Shown here: positions 44,938 through 53,897 of the stretch, piece after piece | Position numbering within the stretch: position 1 is the stretch's first letter | How the letters are laid out: the number at the start of each line of letters is the position of its first letter | DNA from: Ralstonia mojiangensis | GTDB taxonomy: Bacteria > Pseudomonadota > Gammaproteobacteria > Burkholderiales > Burkholderiaceae | Direction: 5' to 3' | DNA length: 64,000 nucleotides | Assembly: GCF_023955645.1 (NCBI RefSeq) | Contig: NZ_JAMXHU010000002.1 | Span: forward strand, 496,001-560,000 | The notes under the pieces: generated by a model | Databases searched by the model: none | Seen by the model: only the letters and a program-made list of their open reading frames with translations | Told to the model about the DNA's origin: nothing | Made by a program: the position numbers and the translations under genes

Positions 44938-46572
44938 TCACACATCAATCGCCGAAGTCGACTTCACCTTGCGGCGCAGCTCGTACTTCTGGATCTTGCC
45001 CGTCGACGTCTTGGGCAGCGGCCCGAAGAACACCGCCTTGGGCACCTTGAAGCCGGCCAGCAAGGTCTTGCAATGCGCGATGAGGTCTTCTGCGGTGGCG
45101 GTGGCGCCGTCCTTGAGTTCAACGAAGGCGCAGGGTGTTTCGCCCCACTTGGCGTCGGGCTGGGCGACCACGGCTGCGGCCAGCACAGCGGGGTGCCGAT
45201 ACAGCGCGTCTTCCACTTCCACGCTGGAGATGTTCTCGCCGCCGGAGATGATGATGTCCTTGCTGCGGTCCTTGATCTTGATGTAGCCGTCGGGCATGCA
45301 GACGCCCAGGTCGCCGGTGTGGAACCAACCGCCGGCAAACGCCTCGCGCGTGGCCTTCTCGTTCTTGAGATAGCCCTTCATGCAGATGTTGCCGCGGAAC
45401 ATGATCTCGCCAATGGTCTCGCCATCGGCCGGTACGAACTGCATGGTTTCCGGGTCGAGCACCGCCACTTGCGATTGCAGGTGATACCGCACGCCCTGGC
45501 GTGCCTTCATGGTGGCGCGGTCGTGCTCGGGCAGCGTGCGCCATTCGTCCTGCTCGGCACAGACGGCGGCGGGGCCGTACACCTCGGTCAGGCCGTAGAC
45601 GTGCGTCAGCTCGAAGCCCATGGCTTCCATCTGCGCCAGCACGGCGGCCGGCGGCGGTGCACCCGCCACCATGCCGCGCACCGGCCCGCGCAGGCCCTCG
45701 CGCCACGACGGCGGCGCGTTCACCAGCGCGGTGTGCACGATGGGCGCTGCGCAGTAATGCGTCACGCCCTCGTCGCGCATGAGGTCGAACACCAGCTTCG
45801 GCTCGAACTTGCGCAGGCAGACATTCACCCCCGCGCGCGCCGCGATCGTCCACGGGAAGCACCAGCCGTTGCAGTGGAACATCGGCAGCGTCCAGAGATA
45901 GACGGGGTGCTTGGGCAGATCCCACTCCAGGATGTTCGATACCGCGTTGATGGCTGCGCCGCGATGGTGATAGACCACGCCCTTCGGGTCGCCCGTGGTG
46001 CCCGAGGTGTAGTTGAGCGCAATCGCATCCCACTCATCTGCCGGCATCTGCCAGTCGTAGTGCGGGTCGCCCGAGCCCAGGAAGGATTCGTAATCGGTGT
46101 CGCCAAACGGCTCGGCCTGGGGGCCCAGGGCATCGTTGACGGCAACCACTTTCAGGCCGGGAATCTCCAGCGCCATCTGGCGGGCCACGTCGGCAAACTC
46201 GGTGTCGGCCAGCAGCACGCGGGCTTCGCCATGACGCAGCATGAAGACGAGGTTGGCGGCATCCAGGCGGATGTTGAGCGCGTTGAGCACGCCGCCCGCC
46301 ATCGGCACCCCAAAATGGGCTTCCACCATGGCCGGCGTGTTCGGCAAGAGCGCCGCCACCGTGTCGCCACGGCCCACACCGGCCAGCGACAGCGCACTGG
46401 CCAGGCGGCGTGCGCGCACATAGGTGTCGCGCCAGTTCTGGCGCACGGGGCCGTGCACGATCGCCAGGCGGTCACCATAGACGTCTGCCGCGCGGGCCAG
46501 AAACTCGATCGGGGTAAGCGGGACGAAGTTGGCCGCGTTGCGGGCCAGACCGCTATCAAAATCCGTGGGCAT
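44938..46572 (-). CDS. AMP-forming acyl-CoA synthetase
   Basis: 544-residue ANL-superfamily adenylating enzyme. Motifs: the A3 loop YTSGTTGDPKGVVYHHRG, the GLTEVYGP motif, the hinge WFHTGDLGVCMPDGYIKIKDRSKDIIISGGENIS segment (edges given), and the C-terminal catalytic lysine in PLPKTSTGKIQKYELR. Closest style is medium-chain or methylmalonyl-type acyl-CoA ligases. GGAG precedes the start at 46572. Divergent from a Crp/Fnr regulator with a palindromic site between them. Confidence 0.9.
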   Translation of the reverse strand: MPTDFDSGLARNAANFVPLTPIEFLARAADVYGDRLAIVHGPVRQNWRDTYVRARRLASALSLAGVGRGDTVAALLPNTPAMVEAHFGVPMAGGVLNALNIRLDAANLVFMLRHGEARVLLADTEFADVARQMALEIPGLKVVAVNDALGPQAEPFGDTDYESFLGSGDPHYDWQMPADEWDAIALNYTSGTTGDPKGVVYHHRGAAINAVSNILEWDLPKHPVYLWTLPMFHCNGWCFPWTIAARAGVNVCLRKFEPKLVFDLMRDEGVTHYCAAPIVHTALVNAPPSWREGLRGPVRGMVAGAPPPAAVLAQMEAMGFELTHVYGLTEVYGPAAVCAEQDEWRTLPEHDRATMKARQGVRYHLQSQVAVLDPETMQFVPADGETIGEIMFRGNICMKGYLKNEKATREAFAGGWFHTGDLGVCMPDGYIKIKDRSKDIIISGGENISSVEVEDALYRHPAVLAAAVVAQPDAKWGETPCAFVELKDGATATAEDLIAHCKTLLAGFKVPKAVFFGPLPKTSTGKIQKYELRRKVKSTSAIDV

Positions 46573-46644
46573 TGCTGTGTCTCCGTGCGCCGGGCGCTGT
46601 TGCTTTTTGTTGGGCAACGCTATCATCTGCCGGCTCCCGCACTC

Positions 46645-46660
46645 TGTCACCTGAATGACA
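46645..46660. promoter_or_regulatory. Crp/Fnr-type operator, acyl-CoA synthetase/regulator promoter
   Basis: TGTCA, six bases, TGACA, preceded by ACTC. It lies between the divergent acyl-CoA synthetase and Crp/Fnr genes. The same ACTCTGTCACC sequence with the same half-site spacing recurs at 47488 before the AraC-like gene. Confidence 0.7.
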
Positions 46661-46765
46661 AACCGCCCGGAAACCCGCGCCACACCAAGGCTGACGGGTT
46701 TCTTACAAAGCGACGGCTGAGCCCCACGCGCCCCCGCCACCCTTTGACCGAGTGCCACGCCTGCC

Positions 46766-47473
46766 ATGAACGCCACCCGCGCCCCCACGCCTGCCACGCC
46801 TGCCACACAACTGGAAGGCCATGCGTGGTTCACCGCGCTGGCGCCTGAACATCAGGCCCTGGCCGCGAGAGAAACCCAGCTGCAGGCATTCGAGCCCGGC
46901 GCCTTCATTGCCCGACGCGGCGAGCCGTCCCGCTACTGGATCGGCGTCGACACCGGCCTCATCAAGCTGGCGGTGTACACCTCCGACGGGCGCGGCTGCA
47001 CATTCTCGGGCGTGCCGGCAGGCGGATGGTGCGGCGAGGGCAGCGTCATCAAGCGCGAAGACCGCCGCTATGACGTGATCGCCATCCGCACCTCGCAAGT
47101 GCTGCTGGTGCCCGAACCCGTGTTCAACACGCTGCTCGCGCAGAGCCTGCCGTTTGCCAGCTTTGTGGTGCGGCAACTCAACGAGCGTATGGGCCAGTTC
47201 ATTGCTACCGTGCAGAACGACCGGCTGCTGAGCGCCGATGCACGCGTGGCGCAAGCGATTGCGCAGTTGTTCCACCCGGCCCTGTACCCGCGCACAAGCA
47301 CCGTGCTGGAACTGTCACAGGAAGAGATCGGGCTGCTGACGGGGCTGTCGCGCCAGCGCGTCAACCGCGCGCTGCAACGGCTGGCCGAAGGCGGAATGAT
47401 CGCGCTGTCATATCAGACCATCCGCGTGACCGACCTTGCGCGGCTGCGGCTCTTCGGCCTGTCGGAGCTGTAA
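46766..47473 (+). CDS. Crp/Fnr-family transcriptional regulator
   Basis: 235 residues: an N-terminal cyclic-nucleotide-binding-like beta-roll (about 15-135), a long dimer helix, and a C-terminal Crp-type HTH (LSQEEIGLLTGLSRQRVNRALQRLAEGGMI). No Cys cluster as in Fnr is present, so it is not oxygen-sensing by that means. It is divergent from the acyl-CoA synthetase gene. A palindrome at 46645 in their shared promoter and a near copy at 47488 suggest it controls the synthetase, itself and the AraC-like gene. Confidence 0.88.
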   Translation: MNATRAPTPATPATQLEGHAWFTALAPEHQALAARETQLQAFEPGAFIARRGEPSRYWIGVDTGLIKLAVYTSDGRGCTFSGVPAGGWCGEGSVIKREDRRYDVIAIRTSQVLLVPEPVFNTLLAQSLPFASFVVRQLNERMGQFIATVQNDRLLSADARVAQAIAQLFHPALYPRTSTVLELSQEEIGLLTGLSRQRVNRALQRLAEGGMIALSYQTIRVTDLARLRLFGLSEL

Positions 47474-47487
47474 GCGGCGCCCGACTC

Positions 47488-47503
47488 TGTCACCCGAGCG
47501 ACA
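47488..47503. promoter_or_regulatory. Crp/Fnr-type operator, AraC-like gene promoter
   Basis: TGTCA, six bases, CGACA, preceded by ACTC. Matches the site at 46645 in the conserved ACTCTGTCACCYGARYGACA pattern, and is placed 70 bp before the AraC-like gene. Confidence 0.65.
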
Positions 47504-47573
47504 TTGCCCCTGTTGCACGCAGACTTAGAATCCTGCGACAGTCGCGCTTCACCCGCCGCCTTATCGGTCAGCC

Positions 47574-48239
47574 ATGCCACTCATCAGCCGTGCCCACGTC
47601 CGTCTCTCGCGCCTGCGCTTTCCGTTTGCGGTGCGCGTGCAGGCCGAGCGGGGTAGCGCGTGCCTGCGCGATGCCAACGGGCGGCGTGAAGTGCGCCCGG
47701 GCGATCCGTTTGTCGTGCCCGCCTTCGCGCATTTCGGCTGCGAGATACCGGGCACCGTATGGCAGCCATGCGCCATCAGCTTCAAGGCCGTGCCCGACGC
47801 GGGCTGCCCGCGCATGGCCGCCATTCAGCATGACAAGCCCTGGGCGCGCGCAGCGGCCACGCTGGTGTTTGAACACCCCGCGCAGGCGTGGAAAGCGGCC
47901 TTGTTGAGCGAGTGCTGGCAGGCCTGCCCGCGTCAGGTGCGGGCGCGTCTGTTTGCAGAAGGCGAAGCGCTGCATGCCCTGGTGCGCGAGCAACGCGCCG
48001 CGTGGGCGCTGTACCAGCTGGCGCAGATGTGCGGCAGTGCCGAAGCCGAAGCGCTGCACGCGGTGGCCCGGCGGGCCGGCATGCGCAACGTGCGCACGCT
48101 GAACGACACATGCGCAAGCCTGTTCGGTGTGGAGCTGAGCGCGCTGCTGGCGGGCAACGCAGATTCGGCTGGCGGTGCGGCACACGGCAGCGCCGCCACC
48201 TTGGAGCGGTGGGCGCAGCCGCTGGCGATGGCCGTTTAA
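47574..48239 (+). CDS. Divergent AraC-like regulator
   Basis: 221 residues. The C-terminal ~100 residues follow an AraC HTH pattern (RQVRARLFAEGEALHALVREQRAAWALYQLAQMCGSAEAEALHAVARRAGMRNVRTLNDTCASLFG by its edges: RQVRARLF and NDTCASLFG), with weaker conservation than normal. The N-terminal half shows a cupin-like pattern ending in PGTVWQPCAISF. ATG 47574 is only 101 bp after the Crp/Fnr gene and carries the same operator in front. Not certain to be AraC; a divergent relative such as an InvF/HrpB-type regulator is possible. Confidence 0.55.
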   Translation: MPLISRAHVRLSRLRFPFAVRVQAERGSACLRDANGRREVRPGDPFVVPAFAHFGCEIPGTVWQPCAISFKAVPDAGCPRMAAIQHDKPWARAAATLVFEHPAQAWKAALLSECWQACPRQVRARLFAEGEALHALVREQRAAWALYQLAQMCGSAEAEALHAVARRAGMRNVRTLNDTCASLFGVELSALLAGNADSAGGAAHGSAATLERWAQPLAMAV

Positions 48240-48261
48240 GCGTTGCGCGGCAACCGCCGCA

Positions 48262-49200
48262 TCAATCCAAGATCACCCCGCCTCGCACGCCTGCACGCGG
48301 CGGCATGCTGGGCTCGCCCATGATGTCGCGCACCGCATCTTCAATCGTGTTGGACAGCGCATTGAGCGCAAGGTCGTTGTCTTCGGTGCCGAACGGATCT
48401 TCAAGCTGCGAGGCGATGGCCTCATGCGCCATGAAGGTGTACGCCACGAACACCGCAAACACGGGCGTGAAGCTGCCGATGCTTTCCACCAGACCGAACG
48501 GCAGTGCCGCGCAGAAGAAGTACACCGTGCGATGGATCATGACGGAGTACGCAAACGGCAGCGGCGTGCCGGCAATGCGCTCGCACCCGCCGATGCTGTT
48601 CGACAGCTCGTTCAGGTTGCGGTCGAACGCCAGGGCGGCATACGCATCCAGGGTGCCGGCTTGCGTGCGACGCTGCACCCATTCACTCAACCACTGCACG
48701 ATGGCGATGGGCTGGTAGCGCGACGCCATCACGCGTTCGAGCAACGGTGCAGGCAGGCGCGCGGCGAGGTCTTCTCGTGCATCGGTGTGGCGCAACTGAT
48801 GGCGCAGCGCGTGCGGCAGCGCGCCCAGCACCTGAGCGAACTCGCGCACGTCGGCTTCGGCCACGGCACCGTTCGGACCAACGCCACGCGGCAGCGTCAG
48901 TGCCTGGCGCGTGAGCGAACGTGCCGTGTTGAGCAACTGGCCCCAGAGCTTGCGCGCCTCCCAATAGCGGTCGTAGCTGGCGTTGTTGCGAAAGCCCAGG
49001 AACACCGCCAGCGCAATGCCGACGAGCGAGAACGGCGTCGTGCTCAGGTTGACCGAGATGGGCAGCAGGTGCGCATGCACCGCAATGGCCACCAACGACA
49101 CACAGAAGATCAGGAACAGGCGCGGCAGAAGCTGCGGCAGCACCGAACCGCGCCATGCCAGAAGCATGCGGAACCAGTGCAGATGGGGGCGGACAACCAT
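48262..49200 (-). CDS. Bestrophin-family channel protein
   Basis: 312-residue protein of the UPF0187/bestrophin family (eukaryotic bestrophins are calcium-activated chloride channels; bacterial ones conduct sodium or other ions). Conserved NASYDRYWEARKLWGQLLN and DPFGTEDNDLAL are visible, with four hydrophobic segments. Start at 49200 (MVVRPHLHWF) was chosen because the family usually begins near the first helix; the frame is open upstream. Convergent with the AraC-like gene. Confidence 0.85.
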   Translation of the reverse strand: MVVRPHLHWFRMLLAWRGSVLPQLLPRLFLIFCVSLVAIAVHAHLLPISVNLSTTPFSLVGIALAVFLGFRNNASYDRYWEARKLWGQLLNTARSLTRQALTLPRGVGPNGAVAEADVREFAQVLGALPHALRHQLRHTDAREDLAARLPAPLLERVMASRYQPIAIVQWLSEWVQRRTQAGTLDAYAALAFDRNLNELSNSIGGCERIAGTPLPFAYSVMIHRTVYFFCAALPFGLVESIGSFTPVFAVFVAYTFMAHEAIASQLEDPFGTEDNDLALNALSNTIEDAVRDIMGEPSMPPRAGVRGGVILD

Positions 49201-49560
49201 GGGGCGGGTGAGGCAGGAGCTGGAGTGGCTGCGATTATCGCAGAGCACCCCGGGCGCCTGACACCCGTGTTGGGTTGCATTTACGCAAGTGCGGCTCGGC
49301 GCTTGGGTGCGCGGCGCAATGCCGGGAGGCGCGCGCGTCGTCGTCACGGCGGATGCATTGCCGGCAAGCAGGGCCATGCCCTCCGGCGGCACGGCGGTAT
49401 TTTATGGGCCGATTATCTTCAAATACTGATCAACCCGAATTTCCAAAATCAAAAATATTAAAAATACGAAACGCAAATCGGCGCAAAACGAACGCTCTCG
49501 CTTTACGCCAACCTGTGCGGAACCCCATTTCAGATTCCGCACGATCAAACCTGCGGTAAA
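49201..49560. other. AT-rich intergenic region with rsl 3' hairpin
   Basis: 360 bp between bestrophin and lectin with no gene. From about 49385 the composition drops in GC and has poly-A runs (AAATATTAAAAATACG). TGCGGAA (49516-49522) and TTCCGCA (49535-49541) form a short inverted repeat downstream of the lectin gene, possibly a terminator without a clear T tract. Confidence 0.5.
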
Positions 49561-49836
49561 TCAGTTGGTGGCGGTATAGCCGCCCTTGGTCCAGCTGTTG
49601 CCGTCCCAGCACCACTCCGTGGTGGTGCTGCCGCTGGTTGCATACACGCGGATATGGATAGCGCTGCCGACCAGCCAGCTCGTGACGGAGACGTTATCGC
49701 CGGGCTCGCTGAAAGCACCCGTGTACCACCCCTTCCCGTCATAGCAACGCTCGGTGATCTTGCCACCATTGGCCGTGTACACACGGATCGACGGCACTGT
49801 CCCCCACGACGTGGCAGCGGTCTGAACGTTAGACAT
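49561..49836 (-). CDS. Fucose-binding lectin RSL
   Basis: 91-residue lectin made of two tandem similar repeats (VYTANGGKITERCYDGKGWYTGAFSEPGD and VYATSGSTTTEWCWDGNSWTKGGYTATN, given by their edges). It matches the R. solanacearum fucose-binding lectin RSL, which trimerises into a six-bladed beta-propeller and binds L-fucose on plant glycans. GGAG precedes ATG 49836 with good spacing. No signal peptide is visible, as in known RSL. Flanking AT-rich sequence and isolation suggest acquired DNA. Confidence 0.93.
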   Translation of the reverse strand: MSNVQTAATSWGTVPSIRVYTANGGKITERCYDGKGWYTGAFSEPGDNVSVTSWLVGSAIHIRVYATSGSTTTEWCWDGNSWTKGGYTATN

Positions 49837-50125
49837 GTTTTATCTCCAGAATGTGATTTCAATATCAACGCAGCAAATGCGGTGCGATTTTCACGGCATT
49901 TACTTCGGCCCAAATTCAGGGCTTCGGTAGCATAAGCAAATAAAATTCCGGCCGCTGCTGAGAGATAAGAAGCACAGATGGAGAGAAAACTTACTGAACA
50001 GATTACCGATTTGGCACCCCTAACCATTATGTTGAGCGCACCAACAAAATAGTCAGAAGGCACCAGGTGGGGTGATGAGAAACTGCCTAATCCTAAATAG
50101 CTGCAAGAGGTGGCATAGGCCCCGC
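49837..50125. other. Lectin upstream region, AT-rich
   Basis: 289 bp with lower GC than neighbours, upstream of the lectin start (which is on the minus strand) and downstream of the ABC ATPase gene. It should hold the lectin promoter. I found no PIP box with correct spacing on the minus strand and no confident -35/-10 pair. Confidence 0.5.
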
Positions 50126-50863
50126 TTACTGCACCGCGCCAATGAACGCCGCCAGCTCCGCCGTCTTGGGGCTGGCAAACACTTCCTTGGCCGGGCCGCT
50201 TTCATGGATCAGCCCTTGGTGCATGAAGACGAGTTGATCACCAACGTCACGCGCAAAGCGCATCTCGTGCGTGACCATGATCAGCGTCATGCCTTCGGCG
50301 GCGAGCTGCTTCACCACGGCCAGCACTTCGTTCACCAGTTCCGGGTCCAGCGCGGAGGTGATCTCGTCGCACAGCAGCACCTTCGGCTGCATGGCCAGCG
50401 CCCGCGCAATGGCCACGCGCTGCTGCTGGCCGCCACTGAGCTGATCGGGGTACGCATCGAACTTATCGGCCAGGCCCACCTTGATCAGCATCTGCCGGGC
50501 GAGGTCTTGGGCGTCTGACTTTTTCATGCCCTTGACCACCACGGGCGACAGCGCCACGTTTTCGCCCGCCGTGAGGTGCGGAAACAGGTTGAACTGCTGG
50601 AACACCATGCCCACGTTCAGGCGCAGCGCGCGCAGTTGTGCGGGCGTAGCCTGCGAGCCCTTGAGCACCGCGTTGTCGACCACGATCTGCCCGTCGTCGA
50701 TGGCTTCCAGCCCGTTGATGGACCGCAGCAGCGTGCTCTTGCCCGAGCCGCTGCGCCCGATGATGGCGACCACCTGGCCGCTTTCCACGCGCAGGTCGAC
50801 GCCCTTGAGAACGTGGTTGTTGCCGTAATGCTTGTGTACGGCGCAGAGATCAACGAGCGGCAT
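50126..50863 (-). CDS. Amino acid ABC transporter ATPase
   Basis: 245-residue ATPase of the polar amino acid (GlnQ/HisP) group. Walker A GRSGSGKST, Q-loop, ABC signature LSGGQQQRVAIARAL, Walker B VLLCDEITSALDP, then the H-loop in MVTHEM. It overlaps the end of the upstream permease gene. Start at 50863 begins the conserved MPLVDLCAVHKHYG. Last gene of the operon regulator-SBP-permease-permease-ATPase. Confidence 0.93.
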   Translation of the reverse strand: MPLVDLCAVHKHYGNNHVLKGVDLRVESGQVVAIIGRSGSGKSTLLRSINGLEAIDDGQIVVDNAVLKGSQATPAQLRALRLNVGMVFQQFNLFPHLTAGENVALSPVVVKGMKKSDAQDLARQMLIKVGLADKFDAYPDQLSGGQQQRVAIARALAMQPKVLLCDEITSALDPELVNEVLAVVKQLAAEGMTLIMVTHEMRFARDVGDQLVFMHQGLIHESGPAKEVFASPKTAELAAFIGAVQ

Positions 50864-51503
50864 AGAGCTTCTTTTCCAGATGAGAGGCGCAAAGAGACAG
50901 CGGCCAGCACAGCGCGAAGTACGCAACGGCCACCAGCCCGTAGATAAGGAACGGCTGGAAGGTGGCATTGGCCAGCACCGAACCCAGCTTGGACAGGTCT
51001 TCAAACCCGATGATGGAGGCCACCGCCGTGCCCTTGACGATCTGCACGGAGAACCCCACGGTGGGCGCAATGGACAGGCGCACCGCCTGCGGCAGCACCA
51101 CGTGCCGCATCTGCTGGAAGTAGCCCATCGCCAGGCTGGAAGACGCCTCCCACTGGCCGCGCGGGATGGCCTCCACACAGCCGCGCCATACCTCAGCCAG
51201 ATAGGCGCTGGTGTACAGCGTCAGGCCGATGGCGGCGGCCGTCCAGGGCGACATATCGAACCCCGCCATGGACGCACCAAAGAACACGATGAACATCTGC
51301 ATGAGCAGCGGCGTGTTTTGGAAAAGCTGGATGTACGCCTTGCTCACGCGCCGCAGCGTGGCGTTGCGCCCCACGCGGGCAAACAGCACCACCAGGCCAG
51401 CCGTGCCGCCCAGCGCAAAGGCCATCAGCGACAGCATGAGCGTGGCGAGCAGCCCTTCCCCCAGCTTGAGGAGAATGGGCAACAGAGGGATGTCGGAGAT
51501 CAT
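50850..51503 (-). CDS. Amino acid ABC transporter permease 2
   Basis: 217-residue inner-membrane permease of the HisM/GlnP type, five to six hydrophobic segments. It contains IQLFQNTPLLMQMFIVFFG and the EAA-like EAIPRGQWEASSSLAMGYFQQMRHVVLPQA loop (edges given). It overlaps the ATPase gene by 14 bp and the other permease gene by 4 bp, so the three are translationally coupled. Confidence 0.92.
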   Translation of the reverse strand: MISDIPLLPILLKLGEGLLATLMLSLMAFALGGTAGLVVLFARVGRNATLRRVSKAYIQLFQNTPLLMQMFIVFFGASMAGFDMSPWTAAAIGLTLYTSAYLAEVWRGCVEAIPRGQWEASSSLAMGYFQQMRHVVLPQAVRLSIAPTVGFSVQIVKGTAVASIIGFEDLSKLGSVLANATFQPFLIYGLVAVAYFALCWPLSLCASHLEKKLYAAR

Positions 51504-52240
51504 GCGGCGTCTCCAATGGAGGCGGCTGCGGTGGTGGCAGCAAGCGGTGCAGCGGACACCGCAGGCGCGCGGCGCCCCACGATAAAGCGCTGCCCGATCC
51601 AGGCCAGCAACTGACGCAGCAACAGCGCCAGCGCAAAGTACAGCGCCGTCACCACCAGGTAGGTTTCAAATGCGCGGAAGTTGCGCGACTGGATGAAGTT
51701 GGCCGCAAAGGTCAGATCCTGCGCGGCAATCTGCGAGACAACCGACGTGCCCAGCATCACGATCACGATCTGGCTGCTCAGCGCCGGCCACACCTTCTGC
51801 AGCGCGGGCCGCAGCACGACGTGCCGGAAGATGGCCCAGCGGCTCATCGCCAAGGCATTGGCCGCTTCCAGCTGGCCGCGCGGCGTTTCTTGAATGCCTG
51901 CACGCACGATCTCGGTGATGTACGCGCCCAGGTTGACCACCGCCGTGAGCAACGCCGCTTGCCATTCGTTGATCTGCAAACCCAGCGAGGGCAAGCCGAA
52001 GAACACGAACATCAACTGCACCAGGAATGGCGTGTTGCGGATGCCCTCCACATACACCTTGAACAGCGCATTGAACGGGGCGATGCGCCAGGCGCGGCAC
52101 ACGCCCCCAGCAATGCCGATGGCGCCACCGAGCACCGCGCCCGCCGCCGTGAGCGCGAGCGTAAATGCTGCGCCCTGCGCGAGCTGGCCGCTGTAACTGA
52201 AGACAGCGCCAAAGTCGAATTGATAAGCCATGGAGGTCAT
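51500..52240 (-). CDS. Amino acid ABC transporter permease 1
   Basis: 246-residue HisQ/GlnP-type permease paralogous to the one downstream. It has YVEGIRNTPFLVQLMFVFFG and the IQETPRGQLEAANALAMSRWAIFRHVVLRPAL loop (edges given). The start could be 52240 (MTSMAYQ) or 52231 (MAYQ); neither has a clear ribosome site. 58 bp after the binding protein gene. Confidence 0.92.
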   Translation of the reverse strand: MTSMAYQFDFGAVFSYSGQLAQGAAFTLALTAAGAVLGGAIGIAGGVCRAWRIAPFNALFKVYVEGIRNTPFLVQLMFVFFGLPSLGLQINEWQAALLTAVVNLGAYITEIVRAGIQETPRGQLEAANALAMSRWAIFRHVVLRPALQKVWPALSSQIVIVMLGTSVVSQIAAQDLTFAANFIQSRNFRAFETYLVVTALYFALALLLRQLLAWIGQRFIVGRRAPAVSAAPLAATTAAASIGDAA

Positions 52241-52298
52241 CCGTGGCCCGACACACCAACGTGGGCGCCGGGCCTGTGTTGCGAAGGCGGGCAGGTTC

Positions 52299-53126
52299 TT
52301 ACATCTTTGCCGGCAGGGGCATCTTGATCCAGCGCTGCGACAGATCGTTCAGGCGGCCATCGGTCTTCAGCTTGGTGATGATGGCGTTGACCTTGTCCAG
52401 TAGCGCGGGCTCGCCCTTGGCCACACCCACGTAGCAAGGCGTGTCTTCCACGGGGAACTTCAGGTCGAGCTGGCGCAGCTTGGTGCGCTCGTTCACCGCG
52501 TTGGCCACGATGTTGCCCACCGTCACCAGCTGCACCTGACCAATCAGGTAGCTCTGCGCGGTGGCGTTGTTATCTTCATAGCGCTTGATGGTGGCCGACG
52601 CCGGCGCAACGGCGGAGAGCGCCAGATCTTCAGTCGAGCCGCGCGTGACGCCAATCGTCTTGCCCGCCAGATCCGCCGGCACCTTGATCGACGCTTCCTT
52701 CGGGCCGTACACGCTCTTGGGGAACGGTGCATATGCCTGCGAGAAGTCGATCACCTTGGCGCGCTCGGCGTTCTTACCCAGGCTGGAGATCACGACATCC
52801 ACCTTGCCCGTGGTCAGGAACGGAATGCGGTTGGTGCTCGTCACGGGCACCAGTTCTGCCTTGACGCCGAGTTCCTTGGCGATGAGGCCGGCCATGTCGA
52901 TGTCATAGCCCTGCAGCTTCAGGTCCGGACCGAGCGAGCCGAACGGCGGGAAGTCATTCGGGATGGCCACGCGGATCACGCCGGCTTTCTGGATGTTGGC
53001 CAGCGTATCGGCATGGGCCGGGCGGCCCGGCAACAACGCGACAAGCGCGCTGGCGGCCATGACGGCGTGGAAGAAGGTGCGGCGCGAGGTGTGACGCGAC
53101 AGCTGCAGAGCAAGGGTGCGGAACAT
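52299..53126 (-). CDS. Amino acid ABC transporter substrate-binding protein
   Basis: 275-residue periplasmic binding protein of the SBP_bac_3 family. The N-terminus has SRRTFFHAVMAASALVALL and a cleavage site near PAHA-DT, a Sec or Tat-like signal. The mature start is NIQKAGVIRVAIPNDFPPFG, and VDVVISSLGKNAERAKVIDFSQAY is the ligand-site region. It lies 21 bp after the GntR gene, hence in one operon. Ligand is probably a polar or dicarboxylic amino acid. Confidence 0.92.
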   Translation of the reverse strand: MFRTLALQLSRHTSRRTFFHAVMAASALVALLPGRPAHADTLANIQKAGVIRVAIPNDFPPFGSLGPDLKLQGYDIDMAGLIAKELGVKAELVPVTSTNRIPFLTTGKVDVVISSLGKNAERAKVIDFSQAYAPFPKSVYGPKEASIKVPADLAGKTIGVTRGSTEDLALSAVAPASATIKRYEDNNATAQSYLIGQVQLVTVGNIVANAVNERTKLRQLDLKFPVEDTPCYVGVAKGEPALLDKVNAIITKLKTDGRLNDLSQRWIKMPLPAKM

Positions 53127-53147
53127 TCAAAAACTCCTTCAGGAAAT

Positions 53148-53897
53148 TCAGGAAATCGAGGCGAGGCGAAAGGAAACCGGTTCGTGCTGCATGGGTTCGG
53201 GCGTGGCAGGCGGCGCGCTCAAGTCGATGCCGCTGCGGCGCGCGGCCGACAACAGATGCGCGCGCATGGCCTCTGCGCTGGCGACGGCATCACCCGCGGC
53301 AACGGCCTGCACGATGGCGTCGTGTTCGTGCGCGGGGTGGTCGTCTGCGCCGTTACGGGCAAAGGGCAGGCGCAGGCTGTGGCCAATGGCGTGCTCCAAC
53401 TGCCCCGCCATCGCCATCAGGCCCGGATTGCCGGACAACTGTGCGAGCAGCACGTGGAAGTGCAAGTCCGCCTCTGCCGCGCTCAGCAAGTCATTGCGCT
53501 CCAGCGCGTGGGCCAACTGCTGTTGCAGCCATTGCAGGTGGCGCAGGCCGGCGGCATGCATGCGCGCGGCGGCCAGCGCCGTCCAGCCGGGCTCCAGCAC
53601 CAGACGCAGCTCAATCAACTGACGCGGCGACAAGGTGCCCAGCGCCGGCGTGGCAAACGGGCGATGCATGCGCTCGGCGCTGGCCTGCGTACCGCGCACC
53701 ACCACGCCCCGGCTCGGGAGGATGTCCACCAAGCCCAGCGTCTCGAGCACCGTCAGCGCTTCGCGCAACGATGCGCGGCTCACGCCCAGCGTTTCCGCCA
53801 GCTCACGCTGCGGCGGCAGGCGGCTGCCACTCGGGTAATCGCCGCTCAGGATGCGTTGCTGGAGTGCTTGCGCGACGGAGGATGGAATGCTGTGCAT
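53148..53897 (-). CDS. GntR/FadR-family transcriptional regulator
   Basis: 249 residues: N-terminal winged HTH (LPPQRELAETLGVSRASLREALTVLETLGLVDI) and a C-terminal FCD domain (about 95-225) with the metal-type His in LHFHVLLAQLSGNPGL and HLLSAA. First gene of the ABC operon. A perfect GGTC-T-GACC palindrome sits 30 bp upstream of its start, the expected autoregulatory operator. Confidence 0.9.
   Translation of the reverse strand: MHSIPSSVAQALQQRILSGDYPSGSRLPPQRELAETLGVSRASLREALTVLETLGLVDILPSRGVVVRGTQASAERMHRPFATPALGTLSPRQLIELRLVLEPGWTALAAARMHAAGLRHLQWLQQQLAHALERNDLLSAAEADLHFHVLLAQLSGNPGLMAMAGQLEHAIGHSLRLPFARNGADDHPAHEHDAIVQAVAAGDAVASAEAMRAHLLSAARRSGIDLSAPPATPEPMQHEPVSFRLASIS

Noticed and set aside
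49385..49475. AT-rich stretch as a replication origin or attachment site
   Set aside because: No DnaA-box cluster, integrase gene or tRNA end is nearby, and the region is short.
49905..49928. TTCG...TTCG pair near the lectin gene as a PIP box
   Set aside because: The spacing is one base short of TTCG-N16-TTCG and the pair lies on the strand opposite to the lectin gene.
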